DNA from: Eubacterium sp.
Lineage (GTDB): Bacteria > Bacillota > Clostridia > Oscillospirales > Acutalibacteraceae
Reading direction: 5' to 3'
Assembly: GCA_015655975.1 (NCBI GenBank)
Contig: DVEP01000024.1
Location: 38,282-102,281 of the forward strand
DNA length: 64,000 nt
The notes under the pieces were generated by a model. It made no database searches, was not told the origin of the DNA, and saw nothing but the letters and a program-made list of their open reading frames with translations. Shown here in pieces: positions 57,500 through 64,000 of this stretch. Position 1 is the stretch's first letter; the number at the start of each line of letters is the position of its first letter. Both the position numbers and the translations under genes were made by a program.

Positions 57500-58354
57500 A
57501 TGTGGTTGTTTTTTGCATTTGGTTCTGCGTTTTTTGCAGGTATTACTTCTGTTTTGGCAAAAATCGGTGTTAAAAATACTGACTCGGATGTTGCAACGGC
57601 GATAAGAACCTGCGTTGTGGTTGTGTTTTCGTGGCTGATGGTTTTTGTTGTCGGTTCACAAAACACAATTTGCGATATTGATTTTAATACTTGGCTGTTT
57701 TTAATTTTGTCGGGTATTTCAACAGGCGCGTCTTGGCTTTGTTACTATAAAGCGCTTAAAATGGGCGATATAAACAAAGTTGTTGTAATTGACAAATCGA
57801 GTACGATAATTTCAATGCTTTTTGCTATATTGTTTTTAGGCGAACATTTTACTTTTGTTACGATTTTGTGCATTGCTGCAATCGCTTTTGGCACTTTTCT
57901 TATGGTGTATAAAAAGTCGCAGCAAAATACGAAAAATAAATCGTGGGTCTTGTGGGCTTTTTTGTCGGCAGTGTTTGCCGCTCTGACTTCTGTTTTGGGA
58001 AAAGTCGGTGTTCAAAATATTGATTCAAATTTAGGAACTGCAATCAGAACGATTGTTGTGTTGCTTATATCCTTTTTAATTGTTTTTATGAAGAAAAAAC
58101 AAAATCTTATCACTGCTGTTTCAAAAAAAGAATTTTTGTTTCTGTGTCTTTCGGGTGTTGCAACAGGCGCGTCTTGGCTTTGCTACTATAAAGCGCTCAA
58201 AGACGGACTTGTCAGTGTGGTTGTACCGATAGACAAATTAAGCATCTTAGTTACAGTCGGTTTTTCATACTTTGTGTTTAAAGAAAAATTGTCGAAAAAA
58301 TCATTGCTCGGACTTGTTTTAATAGTTGTTGGTACAATCGGAGTGATTTTTTAA
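57500..58354 (+). CDS. DMT-superfamily permease (two EamA domains)
   Basis: 284 residues, ten predicted helices in two homologous EamA halves. The repeats are unusually alike: SAFFAGITSVLAKIGV against SAVFAALTSVLGKVGV, and TGASWLCYYKALKMGD against TGASWLCYYKALKDGL; 40 bases (57721-57760 and 58162-58201) differ at only two positions. EamA proteins export or import metabolites such as amino acids; the substrate is unknown. I chose ATG 57500 because AGAGG (57487-57491) precedes it and helix 1 begins there. Monocistronic, with a candidate operator upstream. Confidence 0.88.
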   Translation: MWLFFAFGSAFFAGITSVLAKIGVKNTDSDVATAIRTCVVVVFSWLMVFVVGSQNTICDIDFNTWLFLILSGISTGASWLCYYKALKMGDINKVVVIDKSSTIISMLFAILFLGEHFTFVTILCIAAIAFGTFLMVYKKSQQNTKNKSWVLWAFLSAVFAALTSVLGKVGVQNIDSNLGTAIRTIVVLLISFLIVFMKKKQNLITAVSKKEFLFLCLSGVATGASWLCYYKALKDGLVSVVVPIDKLSILVTVGFSYFVFKEKLSKKSLLGLVLIVVGTIGVIF

Positions 58355-58439
58355 TTGTTTATTTGTTACAAAAAAAGATGATTGATTTTATAAATTATTT
58401 ATGATTTTTTTATGCTGTAAAAAAACTGCTCACAAATCG

Positions 58440-58468
58440 TTGAAGTTTTTGTGAATATATACTATAAT
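58440..58468 (+). promoter_or_regulatory. Promoter of the M28 peptidase gene
   Basis: TTGAAG (58440-58445) and TATAAT (58463-58468), 17-base spacer, about 30 bases before the ATG at 58498; GGAGGA is the ribosome site. Confidence 0.6.
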
Positions 58469-58497
58469 GATAAAGTAATAATTAATGGAGGATTATT

Positions 58498-59799
58498 ATG
58501 GCGAGACTTACAAAAGGCGTTTCCGATGCTACTCAAAAATATATGATTGACGGCATTACATATATATGTGAAAACTTTAAAGACAGGGCTCCGGGGACTC
58601 ACTCAGAGCGTAAGGCACAAAAGTATTTCAAGAGTGAACTTGAAAAATGGTGCGACAGCGTAGAGATGGAAGATTTTGACCTGCATCCCGCTGCGTTTAT
58701 GGGTTGGATACCTGCCGCGGCGGTGTTCGGAATTATTTCAGTTGTGTTGTACTGGGTATCGTACAAAGGTATTGTGAATTCAGTTGCCTTGCCGATAGTT
58801 TCAATTGTGTTACTTACAATCGGACTTCTTTGTCTTGTAGTTGAATTTTTAATGTATCGTGAATTTGTTGACTTTTTATTTCCGAAAAAAATTTCACGAA
58901 ATGTAATGGGAAGACGCGCTCCCAAAGGTGAAGTAAAAAGAAGAATTATTTTCGGCGGTCATACAGACGCTGCAAACGAGTGGACTTACTCACTTCACGG
59001 GCAAATCAAAACACTTGCTCCTGTTATGGGCGGTTCAATAGGCGGTTTGATTGTGCTGTTTATTTTGAACATTGTTTGGCTTGTTTGTCAAATTGCAGGC
59101 GTCGGATACGATTCAAAATTTTGGCTTGTTTACGGAATTCTCGGTATAGTTCTCATGCCTTTTTTCATTGCCGTAATGTTTTTCATTAATTGGAAAGTGG
59201 TTGTTGACGGTGCAAACGACAATATTTCTGCTTGCTACTGTGCTATGGCTGTTGTCAAAGAGATGGCTGAACGCGGCGAAAGATTTGAAAACACAGAAGT
59301 CTGTTGTTTGATGAGCGGTTCGGAAGAAGCAGGTTTGAGAGGCGCAACAGCATACGCCAAAAAGCACCAAAAAGAACTTCAGGAAGTTGAAACTGTTTTC
59401 ATTGCGATGGATACAATGCGTGAAATTGAGCAACTTCAAATATATACACAAGGTTGTACAGGTACTCAGAAAAATTCAAATGCAGTCGGCGAACTTGTAT
59501 ATGAGGCAGGTGAAAACTGCGGTATTAAATTGCGTGAAACAGACATCTATCCCGGTGCTGTTGACGCAGAAGGTTTTTCAAGATACGGAATTGAGGCGGT
59601 AGGTTTCTGCGGAGTAAATCACAATCCTAAAACATACTATCATACAAGACTTGATACACCCGATAATATCAGTGAAAAATGTATTCGCCTTTCTGCCGAC
59701 ATTTGTATTGAAGCAGCGCGTCTTTATGACCAAAAAGGCGGTATAGAAGCCTTTAGAGAAGCAGGTGCTAAGCGTTTCAAAAAAGGTTACAACAAATAA
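58498..59799 (+). CDS. M28-family zinc aminopeptidase with inserted membrane helices
   Basis: 433 residues. M28 co-catalytic metal motifs are present: GGHTDAANEW (His155, Asp157), VDGANDNISA (Asp241), GSEEAGLRGA (Glu276-Glu277), and YHTRLDTPDNI near residue 380. Four membrane helices occur, two before the catalytic core (about 68-88, 96-116) and two inside it (about 176-200, 208-231) between His155 and Asp241; in soluble M28 enzymes these ligands are only about 20 residues apart. The catalytic parts would lie on the same side of the membrane. Substrate unknown; a peptide or N-terminal amino acid is expected. Single gene with own promoter and terminator. Confidence 0.87.
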   Translation: MARLTKGVSDATQKYMIDGITYICENFKDRAPGTHSERKAQKYFKSELEKWCDSVEMEDFDLHPAAFMGWIPAAAVFGIISVVLYWVSYKGIVNSVALPIVSIVLLTIGLLCLVVEFLMYREFVDFLFPKKISRNVMGRRAPKGEVKRRIIFGGHTDAANEWTYSLHGQIKTLAPVMGGSIGGLIVLFILNIVWLVCQIAGVGYDSKFWLVYGILGIVLMPFFIAVMFFINWKVVVDGANDNISACYCAMAVVKEMAERGERFENTEVCCLMSGSEEAGLRGATAYAKKHQKELQEVETVFIAMDTMREIEQLQIYTQGCTGTQKNSNAVGELVYEAGENCGIKLRETDIYPGAVDAEGFSRYGIEAVGFCGVNHNPKTYYHTRLDTPDNISEKCIRLSADICIEAARLYDQKGGIEAFREAGAKRFKKGYNK

Positions 59800-59807
59800 G
59801 TTTTTTC

Positions 59808-59832
59808 AGTCGGGCCTTTGCCCGACTTTTTT
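59808..59832 (+). terminator. Terminator of the M28 peptidase gene
   Basis: Perfect 8-bp GC-rich stem AGTCGGGC (59808-59815) / GCCCGACT (59820-59827), CTTT loop, T run after it; 8 bases past the stop codon. Confidence 0.93.
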
Positions 59833-59898
59833 GTTTTGCAGTCAATCAATTTGTTTTCAGCAGTTGATTTGTTGCTATTTTATTAAAGGGGAACAGAT

Positions 59899-61818
59899 AT
59901 GGAAAAAATTACTCTTGACACAAGTTTGTCAGACGCTATGAAAAATCCTATGGCAAAGGACTTGTTCGACGCCATTACATCACTTTTTGACATTGATGTA
60001 AATAAGTTTAAAAAATCAAAAGTTGCCAAACTGAAAGTGAAGTCAATCAAAAGTTTGACGGCAGGTGTGATTGACAAGAAAACTTTGAAGTACGCTTGTG
60101 AGTTGCTCAACAGCGAAAAAAATCCTATTTTGGACGACCGTTCGGCAAAGATTGAAAAGAAGTGGTGGAAAGAAGCTGTTTTCTATCAAATATATCCGCG
60201 TTCTTTTAAAGATTCTGACGGCGACGGAATCGGAGATATACGGGGAATTATTGAAAAACTCGACTACTTGAAAGAACTCGGAGTTGACTGTATTTGGTGC
60301 AGTCCTATGTATAAAAGCCCAAACGATGACAACGGATACGATATAAGCGACTATTACGATATTATGACAGAGTTCGGTACAATGGCTGACTTTGACGAAC
60401 TTTTAGACGAAGTGCATAAGCGTGGTATGAAACTTATTATGGACCTTGTAATAAACCATACGAGCGACGAACACGAATGGTTTGAACAGGCAAAGCAGAG
60501 TAAAGACAACGAGTACCACGATTACTATATCTGGAAAGATGATGACGGCACGAAAACTCCGCCGAACGACTGGCAGAGTTTTTTCAAAGGCAGTGCTTGG
60601 AATTACTATGAAAATTTAGACCAATGGGCGCTTCATCTTTTCTCTAAAAAGCAAATGGACTTGAATTGGGAAAATCCAAAAATGCGTCAGGATATTTATA
60701 AAATGATTAATTGGTGGCTGAACAAAGGTATAGACGGGTTCAGAATGGATGTCATCAATTTCATTTCCAAGTGGCAAAATTTTCCTAATTCCGTACCTCT
60801 CGTGCAACATATTTTCGGTTTCAGCGGAACCGAGTGGTATTTCTACGGTCCTCGTTTGCACGAGTTTCTGCACGAGTTAAATATGCAGGCTTTTAAGGGC
60901 AGAGATTGCGTCAGCGTGGGCGAGTGCGGCGGTCTTGGAATAGAAACTTCAAAATTGTTGACGGCAGACAACAGAAATGAATTGTCTATGGTATTCAATT
61001 TTGACCATTTAGACAATCTTCCGCACGGCAGATATGACGACTATCATTACGATTTTAAGATTGCATTGAAACATTTGGTAAAATGGCAGTTAAATTACGG
61101 AAATCGTTGTTGGCCGACTTTACTTTTTGAAAATCACGACAATCCTCGCATCACATCAAAAGCAGACAAATATTACGCTTTTAGAGAAGAAATTGCAAAA
61201 CTTTGCGCTACCGTTCAACTCACTTTCAGGGGTGCTCCGTTCATATATCAGGGACAGGAAATTGCAATGGCAAACGGCGATTTCAAATCTGTTGAAGATT
61301 TGCGAGATGTTGAAGCAATAAATATGTTTGTCGAACTTGTTGAGAGGGGCAAAACTCCGCAAGAGGCTTTTGAAAAAGTGATGTGCGGAACGAGAGACCA
61401 TGCGCGTACTCCTATGCAGTGGGATGACAGCAAAAATGCAGGTTTTACAGACGGTACACCTTGGATAAAAGTCAACAAAGATGCATTTGTTTACAATGTA
61501 AAAGACGAATTGACCCGTGATGACAGTCCGCTTAACTATTATAAAAAACTAATCAAGCTGAGAAAAGAAAACGAGGCTTTAATATACGGCACTTTTGAAC
61601 TTATCAAATCTAACAGAATAGATGTTCAGGACTCGGATATTTTGTGTTTTAAAAGAGAACTTGACGGCGAAAAATTTATAGTGGAAATCAATATGGTCAG
61701 AAGAACGAGAAAAAGATATATAGATACGGAAAATCTTGAACTCATTGCTTCAAGTTACGACTATCCTGCTAAAACGCTCAGACCGTATGAGTGCAATATA
61801 TATAAAACTGTTTATTAA
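59899..61818 (+). CDS. GH13 alpha-glucosidase (oligo-1,6-glucosidase type) with N-terminal helical domain
   Basis: 639 residues. Residues about 85-560 are a GH13_31-like barrel: AVFYQIYPRSFKDSDGDGIGD, DLVINHTSDEHEWF, nucleophile Asp284 in GFRMDVINF, acid/base Glu342 in SVGECGG, and Asp414 in FENHDNPR. A C-terminal beta domain follows. It cleaves terminal alpha-1,6 or alpha-1,4 glucose from short oligosaccharides in the cytoplasm (no signal peptide). Unusual are the first 80 residues: SLSDAMKNPMAKDLFDAI and a three-helix bundle like the small helical domain found at the ends of other Firmicutes glycosidases. GTT..GGGG ribosome site before ATG 59899. It overlaps the convergent DUF6512-like gene by 4 bases. 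Confidence 0.92.
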   Translation: MEKITLDTSLSDAMKNPMAKDLFDAITSLFDIDVNKFKKSKVAKLKVKSIKSLTAGVIDKKTLKYACELLNSEKNPILDDRSAKIEKKWWKEAVFYQIYPRSFKDSDGDGIGDIRGIIEKLDYLKELGVDCIWCSPMYKSPNDDNGYDISDYYDIMTEFGTMADFDELLDEVHKRGMKLIMDLVINHTSDEHEWFEQAKQSKDNEYHDYYIWKDDDGTKTPPNDWQSFFKGSAWNYYENLDQWALHLFSKKQMDLNWENPKMRQDIYKMINWWLNKGIDGFRMDVINFISKWQNFPNSVPLVQHIFGFSGTEWYFYGPRLHEFLHELNMQAFKGRDCVSVGECGGLGIETSKLLTADNRNELSMVFNFDHLDNLPHGRYDDYHYDFKIALKHLVKWQLNYGNRCWPTLLFENHDNPRITSKADKYYAFREEIAKLCATVQLTFRGAPFIYQGQEIAMANGDFKSVEDLRDVEAINMFVELVERGKTPQEAFEKVMCGTRDHARTPMQWDDSKNAGFTDGTPWIKVNKDAFVYNVKDELTRDDSPLNYYKKLIKLRKENEALIYGTFELIKSNRIDVQDSDILCFKRELDGEKFIVEINMVRRTRKRYIDTENLELIASSYDYPAKTLRPYECNIYKTVY

Positions 61819-62351
61819 TTTGTTCTGTATATGCCGTAAGTGTTGTTTGTACTGTCTTTAAAAAGTTCTGTTTTAGGCGGTGCAAAAGTGAATGTGAAAA
61901 ACAATATGCTAATTGCTATTATGAGAACTAAGGACAACATTTCAAACTTTTTATATTTGTTATTTTGTTTTTCGTTTATTTTATAATTTGTGAGAAATGC
62001 AAAAAGCACTCCCAAAATAAAGCAAACAATATCCATCAGCAAAAAGTGTTTTCCTGCAATTGTGCTGTATGCGTAGAAAATGACTGTGATTGAAGCAATT
62101 CCTACTGCTCCGCCGCACAATTTTGAAAAGAAAAAGTTTTGGCTTTTGATAAATTGCTTTTCAAAAAACGCTGTTAAAATATACGGAAACCAAAGCATTT
62201 TTAAGTGCTCCCAAACACTTTCGTTTATCGGAGCGAAAAGTGCAATTAATGTGTTTTGATTGCTTAAGTTAAATAAAAAGTGAAAAAGACTTCCTACAGT
62301 CAATACAATGAAAAAGCATATTGTTTCTGTTCTTAAAATTTTTTTATTCAT
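61815..62351 (-). CDS. DUF6512-like membrane protein
   Basis: 178 residues, about five or six helices. The diagnostic stretch is FAPINESVWEHLKMLWFPY (about residues 40-58), which I associate with DUF6512; ESVWEHLK lies in the first loop. Helices follow at VGIASITVIFYAYSTI, LMDIVCFILGVLFAFLT and LSLVLIIAISILFFTFTF. Function unknown. I chose ATG 62351 because AGGTGAT on the minus strand is placed for it; a GTG at 62360 lies within that ribosome site. It ends inside the 3' end of the convergent GH13 gene. Confidence 0.8.
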   Translation of the reverse strand: MNKKILRTETICFFIVLTVGSLFHFLFNLSNQNTLIALFAPINESVWEHLKMLWFPYILTAFFEKQFIKSQNFFFSKLCGGAVGIASITVIFYAYSTIAGKHFLLMDIVCFILGVLFAFLTNYKINEKQNNKYKKFEMLSLVLIIAISILFFTFTFAPPKTELFKDSTNNTYGIYRTN

Positions 62352-62411
62352 ATAAATCACCTGCTATATTTTATGCTCAATCAGTGTGATTTATTTTAAA
62401 GAGGAGATATT

Positions 62412-63314
62412 ATGGATATTTTTAAACCTGTTTTAAATTTGATATGGAAATTTTCGGGCAACAACGATACAAGGCGCATTCAAAGATATGTTGAGCCTGA
62501 CGATGTAAAACAACTGTTCGACATTCCGTATATTCGTGACGGAAAAAGGGGACATTTGCTGGATATATACTATCCGTCGTGTGTAAAAAAAGGCGATAAA
62601 CTGCCTGTCATAATTGATGTTCACGGCGGTGGCTGGATGTATGGCTACAAAGAGGTGAACAGACCGTACTGTATTGCGCTTGCACAAAAAGGTTTTGTTG
62701 TAGTGAATATTAACTATCGTCTTGCAGGGGACGAAGAGAAAATTCATCTCGACGAACAGTTGAAAGATTGCTTTAAAGCATATAATTGGGTTTTTGATAA
62801 TATTGAAAACTATCACGGAAACGCAGAAAATGTATTTTTAACGGGCGATTCGGCAGGCGGAAATCTTGTCTGTCTTTCAGAGGCAATTTGCGTCCGCAAA
62901 GAGTATGCAGAATTCTTGGGTGTGAAAGTGCCGAAAACAAGATTTAAAGCGATAGGTGCAACTTCTCCTGTTGTTAATTTTACCGTGAACAACCCTATTG
63001 TTTTGGCAAATAGAAGAATGGTGTTTGGCGAAAATTATAGAAATTCAGCTTGTTACAAGCATTTTGCAGACTTTGGCAGAGTTGCCGTGAAGGGAATGGC
63101 ACCGTTTTATCTTGTAACTTCAAAGGGAGATTTTGTTCAAAGTCAGTCGCTTGAATGTTATTCTGTGCTTATAACAAACAGTGTAGATGTAAAGTTCCAT
63201 AATTGGACGAAAGATACGCAAATTCACGATTTCAGCATTTTAAAACAGGACAGTGAGCCGGGTAAAATAATCATAGATGAAATGACAAGATTTTTTAAGT
63301 CTAAAATTGAATAA
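62412..63314 (+). CDS. Alpha/beta hydrolase, hormone-sensitive-lipase-like esterase
   Basis: 300 residues. Family IV esterase pattern: oxyanion HGGGWMYG near residues 73-80, nucleophile serine in TGDSAGGN near residues 142-149, a late aspartate region (LVTSKGDF) and the catalytic histidine in DTQIHDF near residue 275. No signal peptide, so cytosolic. Likely substrates are short-chain or acetyl esters, including acetylated sugars, which would fit the neighbouring glucosidase; this is inference. AAGAGGAG precedes the ATG. The NUDIX gene follows after 36 bases and may be cotranscribed. Confidence 0.88.
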   Translation: MDIFKPVLNLIWKFSGNNDTRRIQRYVEPDDVKQLFDIPYIRDGKRGHLLDIYYPSCVKKGDKLPVIIDVHGGGWMYGYKEVNRPYCIALAQKGFVVVNINYRLAGDEEKIHLDEQLKDCFKAYNWVFDNIENYHGNAENVFLTGDSAGGNLVCLSEAICVRKEYAEFLGVKVPKTRFKAIGATSPVVNFTVNNPIVLANRRMVFGENYRNSACYKHFADFGRVAVKGMAPFYLVTSKGDFVQSQSLECYSVLITNSVDVKFHNWTKDTQIHDFSILKQDSEPGKIIIDEMTRFFKSKIE

Positions 63315-63350
63315 CTGAATAACATTAAATTTGAAAGGATAAATATTTGT

Positions 63351-63881
63351 ATGGAGTTATGGGATGTTTATAACAGCGATAAAACAAAAACAAATAAAAA
63401 AATGGTAAGAGGAGACAAGTTTGAAAAAGGTGCTTACCATTTGGTAGTCCATGCATGTATTTTCAATTCAAAAGGAAAAATGTTAATTCAAAAAAGGCAA
63501 CCGTTCAAGTCAGGCTGGTCGAATATGTGGGACATAACGGTGGGCGGAAGTGCTGTTTCGGGAGAAACAAGTCAAACTGCCATTGAAAGAGAATTATTTG
63601 AAGAAATTGGTTTGAAAATTGATTTTCAAAATATTCAACCGCATTTAACAATAAATTTTGATGTGGGGTTTGATGATGTCTATTTAATTGAAAAAGAAAT
63701 TAATATAAACGATTTAGTTTTGCAGTATGATGAAGTGCAAGAAGTCAAGTGGGCAACAACGGATGAGATATTTGAAATGATAGACAACGGTACATTCATT
63801 CCGTATTATAAAAGTCTGATTCAGTTGTTTTTCGATATGCATAATCAGTATGGTTGTCATCAAACTAAAAAAGACTATTAA
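63351..63881 (+). CDS. NUDIX hydrolase
   Basis: 176 residues. The Nudix box spans GGSAVSGETSQTAIERELFEEIGL with the required G-x5-E-x7-REL-x-EE-x-GL spacing (residues about 65-87). The N-terminal WDVYNSDKTKTNKKM and the VQEVKWATTDEIFEMI segment resemble the YfcD/isopentenyl diphosphate isomerase-like group. It hydrolyses a nucleoside diphosphate-linked or related pyrophosphate; substrate not predictable. AAAGGAT precedes ATG 63351. Confidence 0.92.
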   Translation: MELWDVYNSDKTKTNKKMVRGDKFEKGAYHLVVHACIFNSKGKMLIQKRQPFKSGWSNMWDITVGGSAVSGETSQTAIERELFEEIGLKIDFQNIQPHLTINFDVGFDDVYLIEKEININDLVLQYDEVQEVKWATTDEIFEMIDNGTFIPYYKSLIQLFFDMHNQYGCHQTKKDY

Positions 63882-63897
63882 AAAAGGCAGAGTTATT

Positions 63898-63927
63898 ATG
63901 AACAAGTCCGTAAAAAATGGACAATAG
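63898..63927 (+). pseudogene. Stub of a gene cut by the right-end element (9 codons)
   Basis: Directly after the NUDIX gene, AAGGCAG and an ATG at 63898 open a frame MNKSVKNGQ that stops at 63925-63927, just where the presumed insertion sequence begins. It reads like the start of a third operon gene truncated by insertion, but it may be chance. Confidence 0.3.
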
Positions 63928-63938
63928 AAAAAAAGGCA

Positions 63939-64000
63939 CCCCCTATGGTAGAATAGAATAACTACCATAGGGGGATATTTTTATGCCAAGAAACTACAGA
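63939..64000 (+). mobile_element. Left edge of a probable insertion sequence, transposase start cut by window end
   Basis: A perfect 13-bp hairpin CCCCCTATGGTAG (63939-63951) / CTACCATAGGGGG (63962-63974) is followed by AT and five T and then ATG at 63983, opening MPRNYR at the window edge. A GC-rich hairpin immediately before a transposase start is common in insertion sequences, where it shields the gene from read-through. The terminal inverted repeat would lie to the left (around 63898-63923) but cannot be fixed without the other end. Confidence 0.4.

Overview
The window is one contiguous stretch of chromosome from an AT-rich, low-GC Gram-positive bacterium, most likely an anaerobic gut-type member of the Clostridia (Oscillospiraceae/Ruminococcaceae-like). 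Support for this: lipobox lipoproteins, strong AGGAGG-type ribosome sites, a PyrK/PyrD type 1B dihydroorotate dehydrogenase, YesN/YesM-type two-component genes, DUF4364, TrmK, RqcH, the MEP isoprenoid route and thioredoxin genes without respiratory genes. No 16S gene is present, so the placement is inference.

Layout. 1-1.8 kb: end of a division operon (FtsQ-like tail, then ftsZ), followed by a non-coding patch with seven copies of a DnaA-box-like 9-mer. 2.1-7.1 kb (minus): GH38 alpha-mannosidase, a small protein, glycerate kinase and a UPF0178 protein. 7.2-9.0 kb: histidine phosphatase, initiator tRNA-Met and an HD-domain protein. 9.1-12.5 kb: a tandem array of six small membrane-protein genes, five of them paralogues, with duplicated spacers, conserved start-proximal hairpins and at least two decayed copies. 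12.6-23.8 kb: a membrane-anchored GH18 protein, then response regulator, histidine kinase and sugar-binding sensor lipoprotein, then an MglBAC galactose-type ABC transporter with an InlB-repeat protein at its end. 24-28.9 kb: a polytopic membrane protein, trxA-trxB and tex.

29.2-40 kb holds all de novo UMP enzymes in one operon (pyrC-carAB-pyrK-pyrD-pyrF-pyrE-pyrB-pyrI) ending in a TtcA-like gene. It starts from a consensus promoter with almost no leader, so there is no room for a PyrR attenuator. 40-43 kb (minus): a three-gene operon (purine nucleoside phosphorylase, MtnA, MTA/SAH deaminase) that fits 5'-methylthioadenosine breakdown through methylthioinosine. 43.2-49.1 kb: a membrane-anchored YbaK-like protein, DUF4364, and a compact operon DUF1858-trmK-nif3-rqcH-ispD-ispF. 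49.2-54.3 kb (minus): argCJBDF, the cyclic arginine route to citrulline.

54.5-64 kb is more accessory: an isolated phage-type lysis cassette (XhlA-like, holin, C39-like peptidase with SH3), a CmpB-family membrane protein, tRNA-Asp and tRNA-Thr, an unlisted 37-residue membrane protein gene with complete signals, a DMT permease, an M28 peptidase whose catalytic domain is split by membrane helices, a GH13 glucosidase with an extra N-terminal domain, a DUF6512-like protein, an esterase and a NUDIX hydrolase. The last ~100 bases look like the left edge of an insertion sequence. No rRNA operon, CRISPR array or intact prophage is present.
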